Shown here piece by piece: positions 1-8,228 of a stretch of 64,000 nt of DNA (its first letter is position 1; the number at the start of each line of letters is the position of its first letter). The notes under the pieces are model-generated. The model saw nothing but the letters and a program-made list of their open reading frames with translations, did not search any database and was not told the origin of the DNA. Location: the NCBI RefSeq assembly GCF_017876675.1, contig NZ_JAGIOI010000001.1, forward strand, positions 3,782,001-3,846,000, written 5' to 3'. Both the position numbers and the translations under genes were made by a program. The stretch is from Arthrobacter stackebrandtii. Its GTDB lineage: Bacteria > Actinomycetota > Actinomycetes > Actinomycetales > Micrococcaceae.

Positions 1-351
1 CCACCGTCTTTTTTCGGCACAGGGCCGGGCCCAAGCGGTGTGGACGAACTGCGCGAGGTCATGGGGGAGCTCCAGGGGTGGGTTGTGGCTGCATCCAGCT
101 TATCGCCGAATGTCCGGCCGCCAGGCCTTGGGTGAGTGGTGCATCGTTTACCCGGCAGCTCGGCAAGCAGCTCCTCCGTGCCTGACGGAACTGCTCGATT
201 CCAGCCATGCCCCACCTTCCCCAGGTGGCCCGTGGTGCGACAGCTGTCCCAGTTCCGGCAACAGCCGCGTGCCGGCAACCATGTGTGGCACTCCTTCCAT
301 TGGGCCGCCACCGCACTTTAGAAGAAGTGTACTATAACTTTGAGAAAAGTG
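1..351. other. Gene-free stretch at window start
   Basis: I could support no gene here. Short open frames exist on both strands but they are rich in Pro, Arg, Ser and Cys, have no ribosome-binding site and resemble no family I know. From about 310 to 390 the base composition turns clearly more A/T-rich than its surroundings, which fits the promoter of the next gene. The first bases could be the 3' flank of a gene lying left of the window. Confidence 0.5.
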
Positions 352-380
352 TTGAGCTTCACAAATTTGTGATCTATAAT
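352..380 (+). promoter_or_regulatory. Promoter TTGAGC-17 bp-TATAAT, leaderless
   Basis: A -35 box TTGAGC (352-357) and a perfect -10 box TATAAT (375-380) are separated by 17 bp. The next ATG in the long downstream frame is at 387, just 7 nt after the -10 box, where transcription itself should start. The mRNA is therefore predicted to be leaderless, and this fixes the start of the DUF222 protein at 387. Confidence 0.75.
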
Positions 381-386
381 TGTGGT

Positions 387-2990
387 ATGGGCAATTCAGA
401 AGAGTTCCCGACGGATCGGGATGGCGCATCCACCACAACGGCTGTGGCGGACTTCATCGATGCCCTGTCCTTTCCTGTTATTGAACCACTGGCCGCTGAC
501 ATCCAAAGCCTTGCGGACCTTCCACCCCTTCCGGAGCCGGGTGTCCACGCTGGAGGTGACTCCTTGCAGGGTGGCGGAGCAGGCTGTAGTTCCACCGAAC
601 GTGTAAAGAGTGCGGCATCCCAGTTGGACGGAGTTCGTGCGTTGATGGATGCCTGTGGGGATGCAGTTGCAGCACTCCGCCGGCATCAGAACAAGAGTGC
701 CGCATTGATGGCCGTCATGGTTGAGCGGATGGAAGTCACTGCGGTGTTGGAAGGCGGGCTGCTCAACCTTGATTCCTGGCAGCAAGGATGTTCCGTTGAC
801 CAGATTTGTGCTGAGTTGGCCGTCATACTCCATGTGGCTGAAGGGGCGGCCCGGCGTTTTGTGGGTCAATCGGTGGAGCTCGTGCGGCATCTGCCGGAGA
901 CCTTGGAAGTTATGGCTGGCGGGGAGCTCGGTTGGGAACATGCCGTCGTTATTGCTGAAGAAACCAGTCTGCTGCGCTCGGCCGGACTGCCGCAGGAGGC
1001 CATTGATGCTTTCGAGCGGAGGCTGCTGGTCCAAGCTGAAAAGAGGACGTTGGGGAGCTTTCGCTCCACGGCGCGGCGCATGCGTGAACGCAGCCATCCG
1101 GAAACCATTGTGCCCCGCACCAAGCGCGCCTATGCGGACAGAAACCTTCGGATCAGCCGTGGTGAGGACGGCATGTCGTGGATGAGCCTCTATGCGCCAG
1201 CACCCACCATCGAGGCCATTTGGGATCAATGCACCTACACCGCCCAGGCGGCGCGGGGTCCGCACGAGAAGCGCACCATCGCGCAGCAGCGCGCCGACAT
1301 TGCGGCGGCCCTGCTGCTCGGGCTGCGTCTGGGGGAGAGCGGCGTCCATGCGCCAGCCCCCGCCCCCGCGCCAGGATTTGACCCGGTTCCGGCGCCCGCA
1401 CCTGACGCCGAGCCAGGTCCAGACCTGGCACCGGATCCCGGCCTTGCCGCTGATGACGGCTCCCGCACCAATGCAAGTGCCGATGCTGGGGCAGATCGTT
1501 CAGGCTCTGCCGGGCCTGCGCCCGTGCGGCCATCCAGCGTAGAGCCTGGGCCCGCGTCGTTCCCCGAAGCCGCTGCCAATTCTGCCGCCGGCACGCAGGA
1601 ACCCGCTGAAGTCCATTCCAGCGTTTCGGCCAATGACGTGCATGCGGCCAACCCTGCGCAACCAGCCGCGTCCTCAACCGGACAGGGATCCGCCGCTGCG
1701 ACATCCGGGATGGCCGATTCCGGCCGTGGCGAATGGGTTCCCGCCCCTGAACCCGATCCGTGCCCCGATGGGGCCTATCCGGATCCAAAGCGATATGGGA
1801 CTGCCTTCTATCCCTGGCAGCTGCCGCTGTTTGACGACCCCAACTACCGGGATCCATCATTCCGGGAGCCGGACCCGCGCAATGAACCCGACTGGCATCC
1901 CACCGCGCAGCTCCCCATGCTGAATGCGGCCCAAACATTCCCCATGGGTGCAAGTTTTGGACTGGCCGATCTCTCCGGCACGGCAGCATCCGACGGATCC
2001 GGTGCAGCCGCTTCGGCAGCGCAATGCGGCCCCATGACAGCTGCGGGGGAGCCGTGGCCTACATTGCCCCAGGTTCTTCCCGTCGTTCTCATCCCGGCGA
2101 TTTCCCTGCTGGGGGGCACCAATGAGCCCGCGTGGATGGAAGGGGTCGGTCCCATGAGCATGGAGGTGGCCAAGCACCTGGCATCCCATGCTCCGAGCTT
2201 CCTGCGAGTGCTGGTCGACCCGATCAGCAACGTCCCATTGGACATCGCGCCCGAGCGCTATCGGATCACCCAGGCCATGCGGACCATGCTGCGGATCCGC
2301 GACGAATACTGCCAATTTCCGGGCTGCCTGGCCAAGGCGGTCAATTGCGACGTTGACCATATCAAGAGATTTGAAACCGGCGGCCGCACCATTTATAACA
2401 ACCTCGAGAACCTGTGCGCCCATCACCACATCTTGAAGCACTTCAAGGATGACAAGGACCGGTATGGCCGCCCGCGCTGTCTGGCCGAACCTGAACGGCA
2501 GACCCTGACATTGCGAGGATGGACCCCCACCATGGAAGAAAGTGGCCGGATCTCCTGGACCTCACCGTCCGGCAGGTACCTCCCGCCGGAAGAATCGGAG
2601 ATGCTGCCACCCGCGTACCCCGAGTGGCTCAAGAAGTACATCGACGATGTCGTTGCCAGGCAGCCAGGAAACAAGCCGGCGCCGATGCCGGATGCCATGA
2701 CGCCAGGTGGCGGAGGCGATCAGTCAGGTGGTGGCGGCGGTTCCGTCCGGGGAGTGGCTGGCGTTGGTCTGGCGGGTAGTTCCGGCCAGGCAGCCCCGTT
2801 GGTGCAATGGGTGGAGGAAGCTGCAGCTCAGCTTGCAGAGATGGTCGGGGCAGAGGATGGCGAATGGGATGCAGGGAACATGCCGGAGCCCCCTGTCGAG
2901 CTGACATCCGACACTGAGGCTGATGAGGTGCTGGATCAGCTGGCGGTTGAGCATGCACTGCGGCATCCGTATTTGGGCCTTGCAGCCTAG
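387..2990 (+). CDS. DUF222 / HNH endonuclease-domain protein
   Basis: This 867-residue protein belongs to the DUF222 plus HNH family that is multicopy in many actinobacteria; its cellular role is not established. The DUF222 helical region fills roughly residues 60-320. A long Pro/Ala/Asp-rich linker (about 320-500) follows, with repeated APAP and PDPxP motifs. The HNH module lies at about 637-690, with YCQFPGC, CDVDHIKRF and LCAHHH supplying the Cys pair and the His metal/catalytic residues. A Gly-rich run comes near residue 780. The start at 387 is chosen because a consensus promoter ends 7 nt before it; the open frame continues upstream to 207 but that part would precede the promoter. Nuclease activity is inferred from the intact HNH motif only. 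A small hairpin terminator follows. Confidence 0.9.
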   Translation: MGNSEEFPTDRDGASTTTAVADFIDALSFPVIEPLAADIQSLADLPPLPEPGVHAGGDSLQGGGAGCSSTERVKSAASQLDGVRALMDACGDAVAALRRHQNKSAALMAVMVERMEVTAVLEGGLLNLDSWQQGCSVDQICAELAVILHVAEGAARRFVGQSVELVRHLPETLEVMAGGELGWEHAVVIAEETSLLRSAGLPQEAIDAFERRLLVQAEKRTLGSFRSTARRMRERSHPETIVPRTKRAYADRNLRISRGEDGMSWMSLYAPAPTIEAIWDQCTYTAQAARGPHEKRTIAQQRADIAAALLLGLRLGESGVHAPAPAPAPGFDPVPAPAPDAEPGPDLAPDPGLAADDGSRTNASADAGADRSGSAGPAPVRPSSVEPGPASFPEAAANSAAGTQEPAEVHSSVSANDVHAANPAQPAASSTGQGSAAATSGMADSGRGEWVPAPEPDPCPDGAYPDPKRYGTAFYPWQLPLFDDPNYRDPSFREPDPRNEPDWHPTAQLPMLNAAQTFPMGASFGLADLSGTAASDGSGAAASAAQCGPMTAAGEPWPTLPQVLPVVLIPAISLLGGTNEPAWMEGVGPMSMEVAKHLASHAPSFLRVLVDPISNVPLDIAPERYRITQAMRTMLRIRDEYCQFPGCLAKAVNCDVDHIKRFETGGRTIYNNLENLCAHHHILKHFKDDKDRYGRPRCLAEPERQTLTLRGWTPTMEESGRISWTSPSGRYLPPEESEMLPPAYPEWLKKYIDDVVARQPGNKPAPMPDAMTPGGGGDQSGGGGGSVRGVAGVGLAGSSGQAAPLVQWVEEAAAQLAEMVGAEDGEWDAGNMPEPPVELTSDTEADEVLDQLAVEHALRHPYLGLAA

Positions 2991-3004
2991 GCTTCCCCGT
3001 TCGC

Positions 3005-3024
3005 GAGACCCCAATGCGGGTCTC
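3005..3024 (+). terminator. Hairpin downstream of the DUF222 gene
   Basis: GAGACCC (3005-3011) pairs perfectly with GGGTCTC (3018-3024) around a 6-nt loop, 15 nt after the stop codon. There is no strong T run, so this may be a weak or Rho-assisted terminator. Confidence 0.5.
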
Positions 3025-3117
3025 CACTGTCTCACCGCCAAGTGAAACTGGCTGGCTGCACCTTGCAAGTGCATTGCATCAGAAGGGGCTTCAAGGCAAC
3101 GGAGCCGAAGGTGGCGA

Positions 3118-3540
3118 TCAGTATCGTTCGGGCTCGCTGCCCAGCTTGAAGCGCACGCCCCGGACACTGGTCGGTGTGATTTCAACGAAGGTGTACTTGA
3201 GCGTCTTCAGCCAAGGCGCCAGGGGGAGTTCGATGGCCGCGTCGATTTCACGCTGGGACTCCAGCACCCGGGCGGTGCCCTTCAGTACAACACTCCACGC
3301 CTCATCCTCTGCCAGGCCGTCAATCTCAAAGGCGACGGAACTGTTGATCGTCAGTTCGGCAAGCTTGGTGCCTGGATTCGTGCGCATGAGCAGCTTTCCA
3401 TCATGCGCAAGGTAATTGATCGGGAAAATATCGGGCTCATTGGCGACGCTAAGCGCAAGGCGGCCAAAGCGGGTGTGTTCGAGGAAGCGCCAGGCGTCTT
3501 CCGTGGTCATGTTTTGGCCGGGCTGCTCTTCAGTAGTCAT
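3118..3540 (-). CDS. Pyridoxamine 5'-phosphate oxidase-like family protein
   Basis: A 140-residue single-domain protein of the split-barrel PNPOx-like superfamily. These proteins bind FMN, F420 or haem; small ones like this are usually annotated only to superfamily level. The pattern WRFLEHTRFGRLAL, then DIFPINYLAHDGKLLMRT and a C-terminal VRGVRFKLG strand is typical. I take the start at the internal ATG at 3540, because a -10-like CATAAT lies 7 nt upstream of it (minus strand, 3547-3552), matching the leaderless pattern seen elsewhere in the window. A start 18 nt further upstream is possible. The exact cofactor and substrate cannot be read from sequence. Confidence 0.85.
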   Translation of the reverse strand: MTTEEQPGQNMTTEDAWRFLEHTRFGRLALSVANEPDIFPINYLAHDGKLLMRTNPGTKLAELTINSSVAFEIDGLAEDEAWSVVLKGTARVLESQREIDAAIELPLAPWLKTLKYTFVEITPTSVRGVRFKLGSEPERY

Positions 3541-3581
3541 GCTGTGATTATGCCGCATTGCGGTGGCCGGCGCCGTTGCGG

Positions 3582-4655
3582 CTACTGCCCGCCTGCACTC
3601 TCCCGAAGCACCACACGTCCTGTGACGCTCGCGGACGTCTGCCCGGCTGGGGAGAGCGCCAGCTCCGCAGCCAGCCGGCCCATCTCCTCGAGGGGCAGCC
3701 GGTACGTGGTCAGGCCGGGGAAATGGTCGCGCAATGTCGGAATGTCATCAAAGCCAGCCACCTCCACATCGTCCGGAATCGTGAGCCCGCGCGACCGCAG
3801 TGCGGCCATGGCGCCCAAGGCCATGACGTCGTTGGCTGCCAGGATGCACAGCGGGCCGCCGTACTCTGAGCCTCCGGCGCCGCCTGAATCCCCGCCGGAA
3901 CTGAGAAACCTTCCTTCATTGGAGTCAAGGAGTTCCACCGTGGCGTCGTAGCCGCCCTGGCTGGTGAATGCTCCGTGCACGACGGTGAGCGGCTCAAGTC
4001 CTGCTTCCGCCAAGCCGTCGGTGAAGCCGGCGACGCGGATGCGGGCAGTATTGCGTTCACGGGGCCCTGCGAGGATGGCGAATCGCCGGCGGCCGCGTTC
4101 CAGCAGCGCACCCACCAAGGCCGAAGCGCCGTCGTGGTTGTCAACGCTGAGCACTTGGGCCTTCGGAATATCGGTTGCGCCGATGGCCACCACGCGGCCG
4201 CCGTTGCCGATGTACTGCGCCAGCGCCTTGCTGAGCCGGGGATCCTCATCCAAAAGGCGGGAAGCGGCCAGGATGATGGCGTCGGTGCGGTAGGAAATGA
4301 ACGCATTCACTGCGGCGAGCTCGGCGTCGCCAGGGGCGCCGTCTGCGGTTTCCAGGTCTGTTCCGGCCAGCAGGACCTGGTGGCGGGCGGCAAGGGCCGC
4401 CTGCTGCACGCCGTGGGCGATGGTGGAGAAGTAGGGGTCGGCAATGTCGTGGACAACCAGCCCCACCAGGCCTGTCGACTGGCGCGCCAGGGCCTGCGCC
4501 TGGGCATTCGCCACATAACCAAGTTCGGCGGCCGCGGCCTTCACCTTCTCTGCGATGCCTGCCGCAGGAGTGCGGCTGGAACCGTTGAGTACACGCGATG
4601 CGGTGGCGAGTGACACGCCGGCATGGCGGGCGACCTCGGAAAGCTTGACTGCCAA
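3582..4655 (-). CDS. LacI-family transcriptional repressor
   Basis: A 357-residue LacI/GalR regulator. The N-terminal helix-turn-helix begins KLSEVARHAGVSLATASRVLNGS, with the usual hinge, followed by a periplasmic-binding-protein-like sensor domain ending in FDDIPTLRDHFPGLTTYRLP. The start is a TTG at 4655: it puts the helix-turn-helix at the extreme N-terminus, and AAAGGA lies 8 nt upstream. A longer frame to 4742 would add a Pro/Thr-rich extension unusual for the family. A Gly/Ser-rich insertion (about residues 245-262) interrupts the sensor domain near the effector side and is odd. The gene is divergent from the sugar-catabolic operon at 4877, and a perfect palindrome of LacI type lies between them, so it most likely represses that operon in the absence of an inducing sugar. 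Confidence 0.93.
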   Translation of the reverse strand: MAVKLSEVARHAGVSLATASRVLNGSSRTPAAGIAEKVKAAAAELGYVANAQAQALARQSTGLVGLVVHDIADPYFSTIAHGVQQAALAARHQVLLAGTDLETADGAPGDAELAAVNAFISYRTDAIILAASRLLDEDPRLSKALAQYIGNGGRVVAIGATDIPKAQVLSVDNHDGASALVGALLERGRRRFAILAGPRERNTARIRVAGFTDGLAEAGLEPLTVVHGAFTSQGGYDATVELLDSNEGRFLSSGGDSGGAGGSEYGGPLCILAANDVMALGAMAALRSRGLTIPDDVEVAGFDDIPTLRDHFPGLTTYRLPLEEMGRLAAELALSPAGQTSASVTGRVVLRESAGGQ

Positions 4656-4773
4656 TGGAGCGTCCTTTGCTGGAAGGGCTGTTGTGTGGGGCCGGAGTGC
4701 GGTGGTGCAGGAACCCGTGCCGGGTCTGCAACGGCTCACCAAGACAGGCGCAGGAACCGGAATTCAGCGGACC

Positions 4774-4802
4774 TTGACCCGACGACAACTTCAGCATATA
4801 TT
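4774..4802 (+). promoter_or_regulatory. Promoter of the Gfo/Idh-DUF993-isomerase operon
   Basis: TTGACC (4774-4779) and TATATT (4797-4802) are separated by 17 bp, close to the housekeeping sigma consensus. The predicted start of transcription near 4809 falls inside the LacI-type operator. Confidence 0.7.
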
Positions 4803-4818
4803 GGAAAGCGCTTTCCAA
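4801..4818. promoter_or_regulatory. LacI-type operator, perfect 18-bp palindrome
   Basis: TTGGAAAGCGCTTTCCAA is a perfect inverted repeat with the central CG typical of LacI/GalR operators. It overlaps the last two bases of the -10 box and the transcription start of the downstream operon, so a bound repressor would block RNA polymerase. It is the only such palindrome seen between the regulator and the operon. Confidence 0.85.
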
Positions 4819-4876
4819 GATAAAAGCCACGCCGGATGCTCCGGCACCGGCCCCCAACAACTTCCGGGAGAACAAC

Positions 4877-6094
4877 GTGACTCTTACTGCTTCCAACGAG
4901 CAAACCGCTGTACAGGCCGCTGGCGAAGGCGCCGGCGCACAGAAGGTCATCCGCATTGCCATGAACGGCATCACCGGCCGCATGGGCTACCGCCAGCACC
5001 TGCTGCGCTCCATCCTGCCGCTGCGCGAGTCCGGCCTGACCCTCGAAGACGGCACCAAGGTCGCTATCGAGCCCATCCTGGTTGGCCGCAACGCAGAGAA
5101 GGTCCGCGAACTGGCCGAGCTGCACAATGTTGAGCACTGGACCACCGATCTGGACGCCATCATCGCCGACCCCACCGTCGACGTCGTCTTTGACGCTTCC
5201 ATGACCAGCCTGCGCGCCGCCACCTTGAAGAAGGCCATGGCCAACGGCAAGCACATCTTCACCGAGAAGCCCACGGCAGAGACCCTCGAAGAGGCCATCG
5301 AGCTGGCCCGCATCGGCCAGGAAGCCGGCATCACCGCAGGCGTCGTGCACGACAAGCTCTACCTGCCGGGCCTGGTGAAGCTGCGCCGCCTGGTCGACGA
5401 AGGCTTCTTCGGCCGCATCCTCTCCATCCGCGGCGAGTTCGGCTACTGGGTCTTCGAGGGCGACCACCAGGCCGCCCAGCGCCCCTCCTGGAACTACCGC
5501 AAGGAAGACGGCGGCGGCATGACCACCGACATGTTCTGCCACTGGAACTACGTCCTTGAAGGCATCATCGGCAAGGTCAAGAGCGTCAACGCCAAGACCG
5601 CAACTCACATCCCGGCCCGCTGGGACGAGCAGGGCAACGAGTACGTGGCAACCGCCGACGACGCCGCCTACGGCATCTTCGAGCTGGAAACCCCGCAGGG
5701 CGACGCCGTCATCGGCCAGATCAACTCCTCCTGGGCCGTGCGCGTCTACCGCGACGAGCTCGTGGAATTCCAGATCGACGGCACCCACGGCTCAGCAGTT
5801 GCAGGCCTGAACAAGTGCGTTGCCCAGCAGCGCGCCCACACCCCCAAGCCCGTCTGGAACCCGGACCTTCCCGTCACCGAATCCTTCCGCTCACAGTGGC
5901 AGGAAGTCCCCGCCAACGCCGACCTCGACAACGGCTTCAAGCTGCAGTGGGAAGAATTCCTGCGCGACGTCATCGCCGGCCGCGAACACCGCTTCGGCCT
6001 GCTCTCCGCAGCCCGCGGCGTGCAGCTGGCTGAGCTGGGCCTGCAGTCCTCCGACGAGCGCCGCACCCTGGACATCCCGGAAATCGAGCTCTAA
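4877..6094 (+). CDS. Gfo/Idh/MocA-family NAD(P)-dependent oxidoreductase
   Basis: A 405-residue sugar or polyol dehydrogenase. After a short disordered N-terminus comes the Rossmann fold (IRIAMNGITGRMG at about 20-35), and the family signature EKP within HIFTEKPTAET at about residue 131, where the Lys is catalytic. The C-terminal alpha/beta domain contains the substrate site. GTG at 4877 is chosen because GGGAGA precedes it at good distance. It is the first gene of an operon with a DUF993 protein (2-nt gap) and a TIM-barrel isomerase, under the LacI operator. The likely role is oxidation of a sugar, glycoside or inositol to a keto intermediate; the substrate is not determinable here. Confidence 0.93.
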   Translation: MTLTASNEQTAVQAAGEGAGAQKVIRIAMNGITGRMGYRQHLLRSILPLRESGLTLEDGTKVAIEPILVGRNAEKVRELAELHNVEHWTTDLDAIIADPTVDVVFDASMTSLRAATLKKAMANGKHIFTEKPTAETLEEAIELARIGQEAGITAGVVHDKLYLPGLVKLRRLVDEGFFGRILSIRGEFGYWVFEGDHQAAQRPSWNYRKEDGGGMTTDMFCHWNYVLEGIIGKVKSVNAKTATHIPARWDEQGNEYVATADDAAYGIFELETPQGDAVIGQINSSWAVRVYRDELVEFQIDGTHGSAVAGLNKCVAQQRAHTPKPVWNPDLPVTESFRSQWQEVPANADLDNGFKLQWEEFLRDVIAGREHRFGLLSAARGVQLAELGLQSSDERRTLDIPEIEL

Positions 6095-6096
6095 CA

Positions 6097-7320
6097 ATGA
6101 CACTTTCAATCACCCTTCCGCTCGCCACCGGTGAGCTTGAAGCACTCGCGCTGAACCCGACCGGCCCGTGGCACAAGCCCACCGAGCTGATCACCTCGCG
6201 CAAGGTCTACGCCGCAGCACACGTGACCCCCAAGGTGCTGGGTAACAACGTCCCCGGTGCCCCGGCCGACATTGACTGGGACGCCACCCTGGCCTTCCGC
6301 CGCGAACTGTGGAGCTGGGGCGTGGGCATTGCCGACGCCATGGACACCGCACAGCGCGGCATGGGCCTGGACTGGGCCGCCACGCAGGAGCTCATCAACC
6401 GCTCCGCCGCCGAGGCCGCACTCATCGCGACCCCGGAGCGCACCGTCCGCGACCTGCTCGCCTGCGGCGCCGGCACCGACCAGCTGGATCCCGCAACCGT
6501 GGAGCCCGGCGAAGCAGGCCTGGCCGCTGTGCTGGCTGCCTACCGCGAGCAAATCGCCGTCGTCGAGGCATCCGGCGCCAAGGTCATCATCATGGCCTCA
6601 CGCGCCCTCGCCAGGGTCGCCAGCGGCCCCGCCGATTACCTGGCCCTGTACGGTACGCTGCTCTCCGAGGTCAAGGAACCTGTGGTCCTGCACTGGCTCG
6701 GCACCATGTTTGACCCCGCCCTGGCCGGCTACTGGGGCAGCGATGACGTCGCCGCCGCAACCGCCACCTTCCAGCAGCTCATCGAGGCGCACGCCGCCAA
6801 GGTAGATGGTGTAAAGGTTTCCCTGCTCGACGCCGGACACGAAGTTGCGCTGCGTGCCAGCCTTCCCGAAGGCGTGCGTCTGTACACGGGGGACGACTTC
6901 AACTACCCGGAGCTGATTGACGGCGACGGCTCGCACTACTCGGATGCGCTGTTGGGCATCTTTGCCGCCATCGCCCCTGCTGCCTCTACGGCCCTGCAGA
7001 AGTACGACGCCGGCCAGCCCGCCGAAGCGCGTGCCATCCTCGATTCGACCCGGGACCTGGGCCTGCACATCTTCGAGGCACCCACGTACTACTACAAGAC
7101 GGGCATTGCCTTCCTCGCCTGGCTGAACGGCTACCAGGCCGGCTTCCAGATGATTGGCGGCCTGCACTCCGGGCGCGACCTCAACCACCTGGTCAAGCTG
7201 TTCCGCCTGGCCAACACGGCACAGCTGCTGCTCAACCCCGAACTGGCTGCCACCCGCATGGCCGGATTCCTGAACGCCGCCGGCGTGGAATCAGCTGTTC
7301 TGGAAGGGGCAGACGCATGA
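6097..7320 (+). CDS. DUF993 protein (dihydrodipicolinate synthase-like fold)
   Basis: A 407-residue protein of the DUF993 family, which is usually placed in the DHDPS/N-acetylneuraminate lyase aldolase class of TIM barrels. Segments such as GVGIADAMDTAQRGMGLDW, VVLHWLGTMFDP and AGHEVALRASLPEGVRLYTGDDFNYPELIDGD are characteristic. Family members recur between a Gfo/Idh dehydrogenase and a sugar isomerase, as here. The ATG is 2 nt after the previous stop and the 3' end overlaps the next start by 4 nt (ATGA), so the three genes are co-transcribed and probably translationally coupled. A carbon-carbon lyase step on a keto-sugar or keto-acid is inferred; no activity has been read from a motif. Confidence 0.9.
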   Translation: MTLSITLPLATGELEALALNPTGPWHKPTELITSRKVYAAAHVTPKVLGNNVPGAPADIDWDATLAFRRELWSWGVGIADAMDTAQRGMGLDWAATQELINRSAAEAALIATPERTVRDLLACGAGTDQLDPATVEPGEAGLAAVLAAYREQIAVVEASGAKVIIMASRALARVASGPADYLALYGTLLSEVKEPVVLHWLGTMFDPALAGYWGSDDVAAATATFQQLIEAHAAKVDGVKVSLLDAGHEVALRASLPEGVRLYTGDDFNYPELIDGDGSHYSDALLGIFAAIAPAASTALQKYDAGQPAEARAILDSTRDLGLHIFEAPTYYYKTGIAFLAWLNGYQAGFQMIGGLHSGRDLNHLVKLFRLANTAQLLLNPELAATRMAGFLNAAGVESAVLEGADA

Positions 7321-8225
7321 GCACCTTTGAGAAGTTGTCCATCAACACGGCCACGATCAAGAAGGCCTCACTCGCTGAAGCCCTCGACCTCAGCGTCGCC
7401 GCCGGCCTGAAGCACATTGGCCTCTGGCGCGACAAGGTGGCCGAGGTCGGCCTGGACACCGCAGTTGAGATGGTCAAGGCCTCGGGACTGCAGGTCTCCA
7501 GCCTCTGCCGCGGCGGCTTCCTGACAGCAGCCGAACCTGCCGGCCAGGCAGCTGCGCTGGAAGACAACAAGGCAGCCATCCTGGAGGCCAAGGCCCTCGG
7601 CACCACCGAAATCATCATGGTGGTGGGCGGCCTGCCCGACTTCAGCGTGGCCCCCGGTGCCGTCGACGGCGGCGGTGAGGCAACCGCCGTCGTCGGTGGC
7701 AAGGACCTCGTCGCTGCACGCCAGCGCGTGGCCGACCGCCTCGCCGAACTGGTGCCCTTCGCCCTGGAACACGGCGTCCGCCTGGTCCTGGAACCGCTGC
7801 ACCCCATGTACGCCGCCGACCGCGCCGTGCTCTCAACCCTCGGCCAGGCCCTGGACTTGGCAGCGCCGCACCCGGTCGAGGCCGTGGGCGTTGTGGTGGA
7901 CACCTTCCATGTCTGGTGGGATCCGTCGCTGCAGGAGCAGATCGCCCGCGCCGGGGCCGAAGGCCGCATCGCCTCCTACCAGGTGTGCGACTTCAACCTG
8001 CCCATCGCAACCGATGCACTGCTGTCCCGCGGTTTCATGGGCGACGGCGTCATTGACTTCGCGTCGATCGGCCAGTGGGTTGCCGAGGCCGGCTACAACG
8101 GCGTGGTTGAGGTGGAAATCTTCAACGAGGACATCTGGGGCTTGCCCTACGCCGAGGTGGTCGACACCGTCAAGGCGCGCTACGCCGAACTCGTGGAACC
8201 GCACCTGGCTGCCGTCAGCGTGTAG
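7317..8225 (+). CDS. Sugar phosphate isomerase/epimerase (AP-endonuclease-2-like TIM barrel)
   Basis: A 302-residue xylose-isomerase-like TIM barrel. Candidate divalent-metal ligands are the Glu in LVLEPLHPMY, the Asp and His in VVVDTFHVWWDP, and the Glu in VEVEIFNEDIW near the end, in the usual order. Families of this type isomerise or dehydrate keto-sugars and inosose-like compounds (IolE and IolI are known examples). The gene overlaps the DUF993 gene by ATGA and ends the LacI-controlled operon. Only 3 nt separate it from the convergent dehydrogenase lipoprotein gene. Confidence 0.9.
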   Translation: MSTFEKLSINTATIKKASLAEALDLSVAAGLKHIGLWRDKVAEVGLDTAVEMVKASGLQVSSLCRGGFLTAAEPAGQAAALEDNKAAILEAKALGTTEIIMVVGGLPDFSVAPGAVDGGGEATAVVGGKDLVAARQRVADRLAELVPFALEHGVRLVLEPLHPMYAADRAVLSTLGQALDLAAPHPVEAVGVVVDTFHVWWDPSLQEQIARAGAEGRIASYQVCDFNLPIATDALLSRGFMGDGVIDFASIGQWVAEAGYNGVVEVEIFNEDIWGLPYAEVVDTVKARYAELVEPHLAAVSV

Positions 8226-8228
8226 CGC

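Noticed and set aside
207-386. Upstream in-frame extension of the DUF222 protein
   Set aside because: It would begin before a consensus promoter, has no ribosome-binding site, and its sequence has no family similarity.
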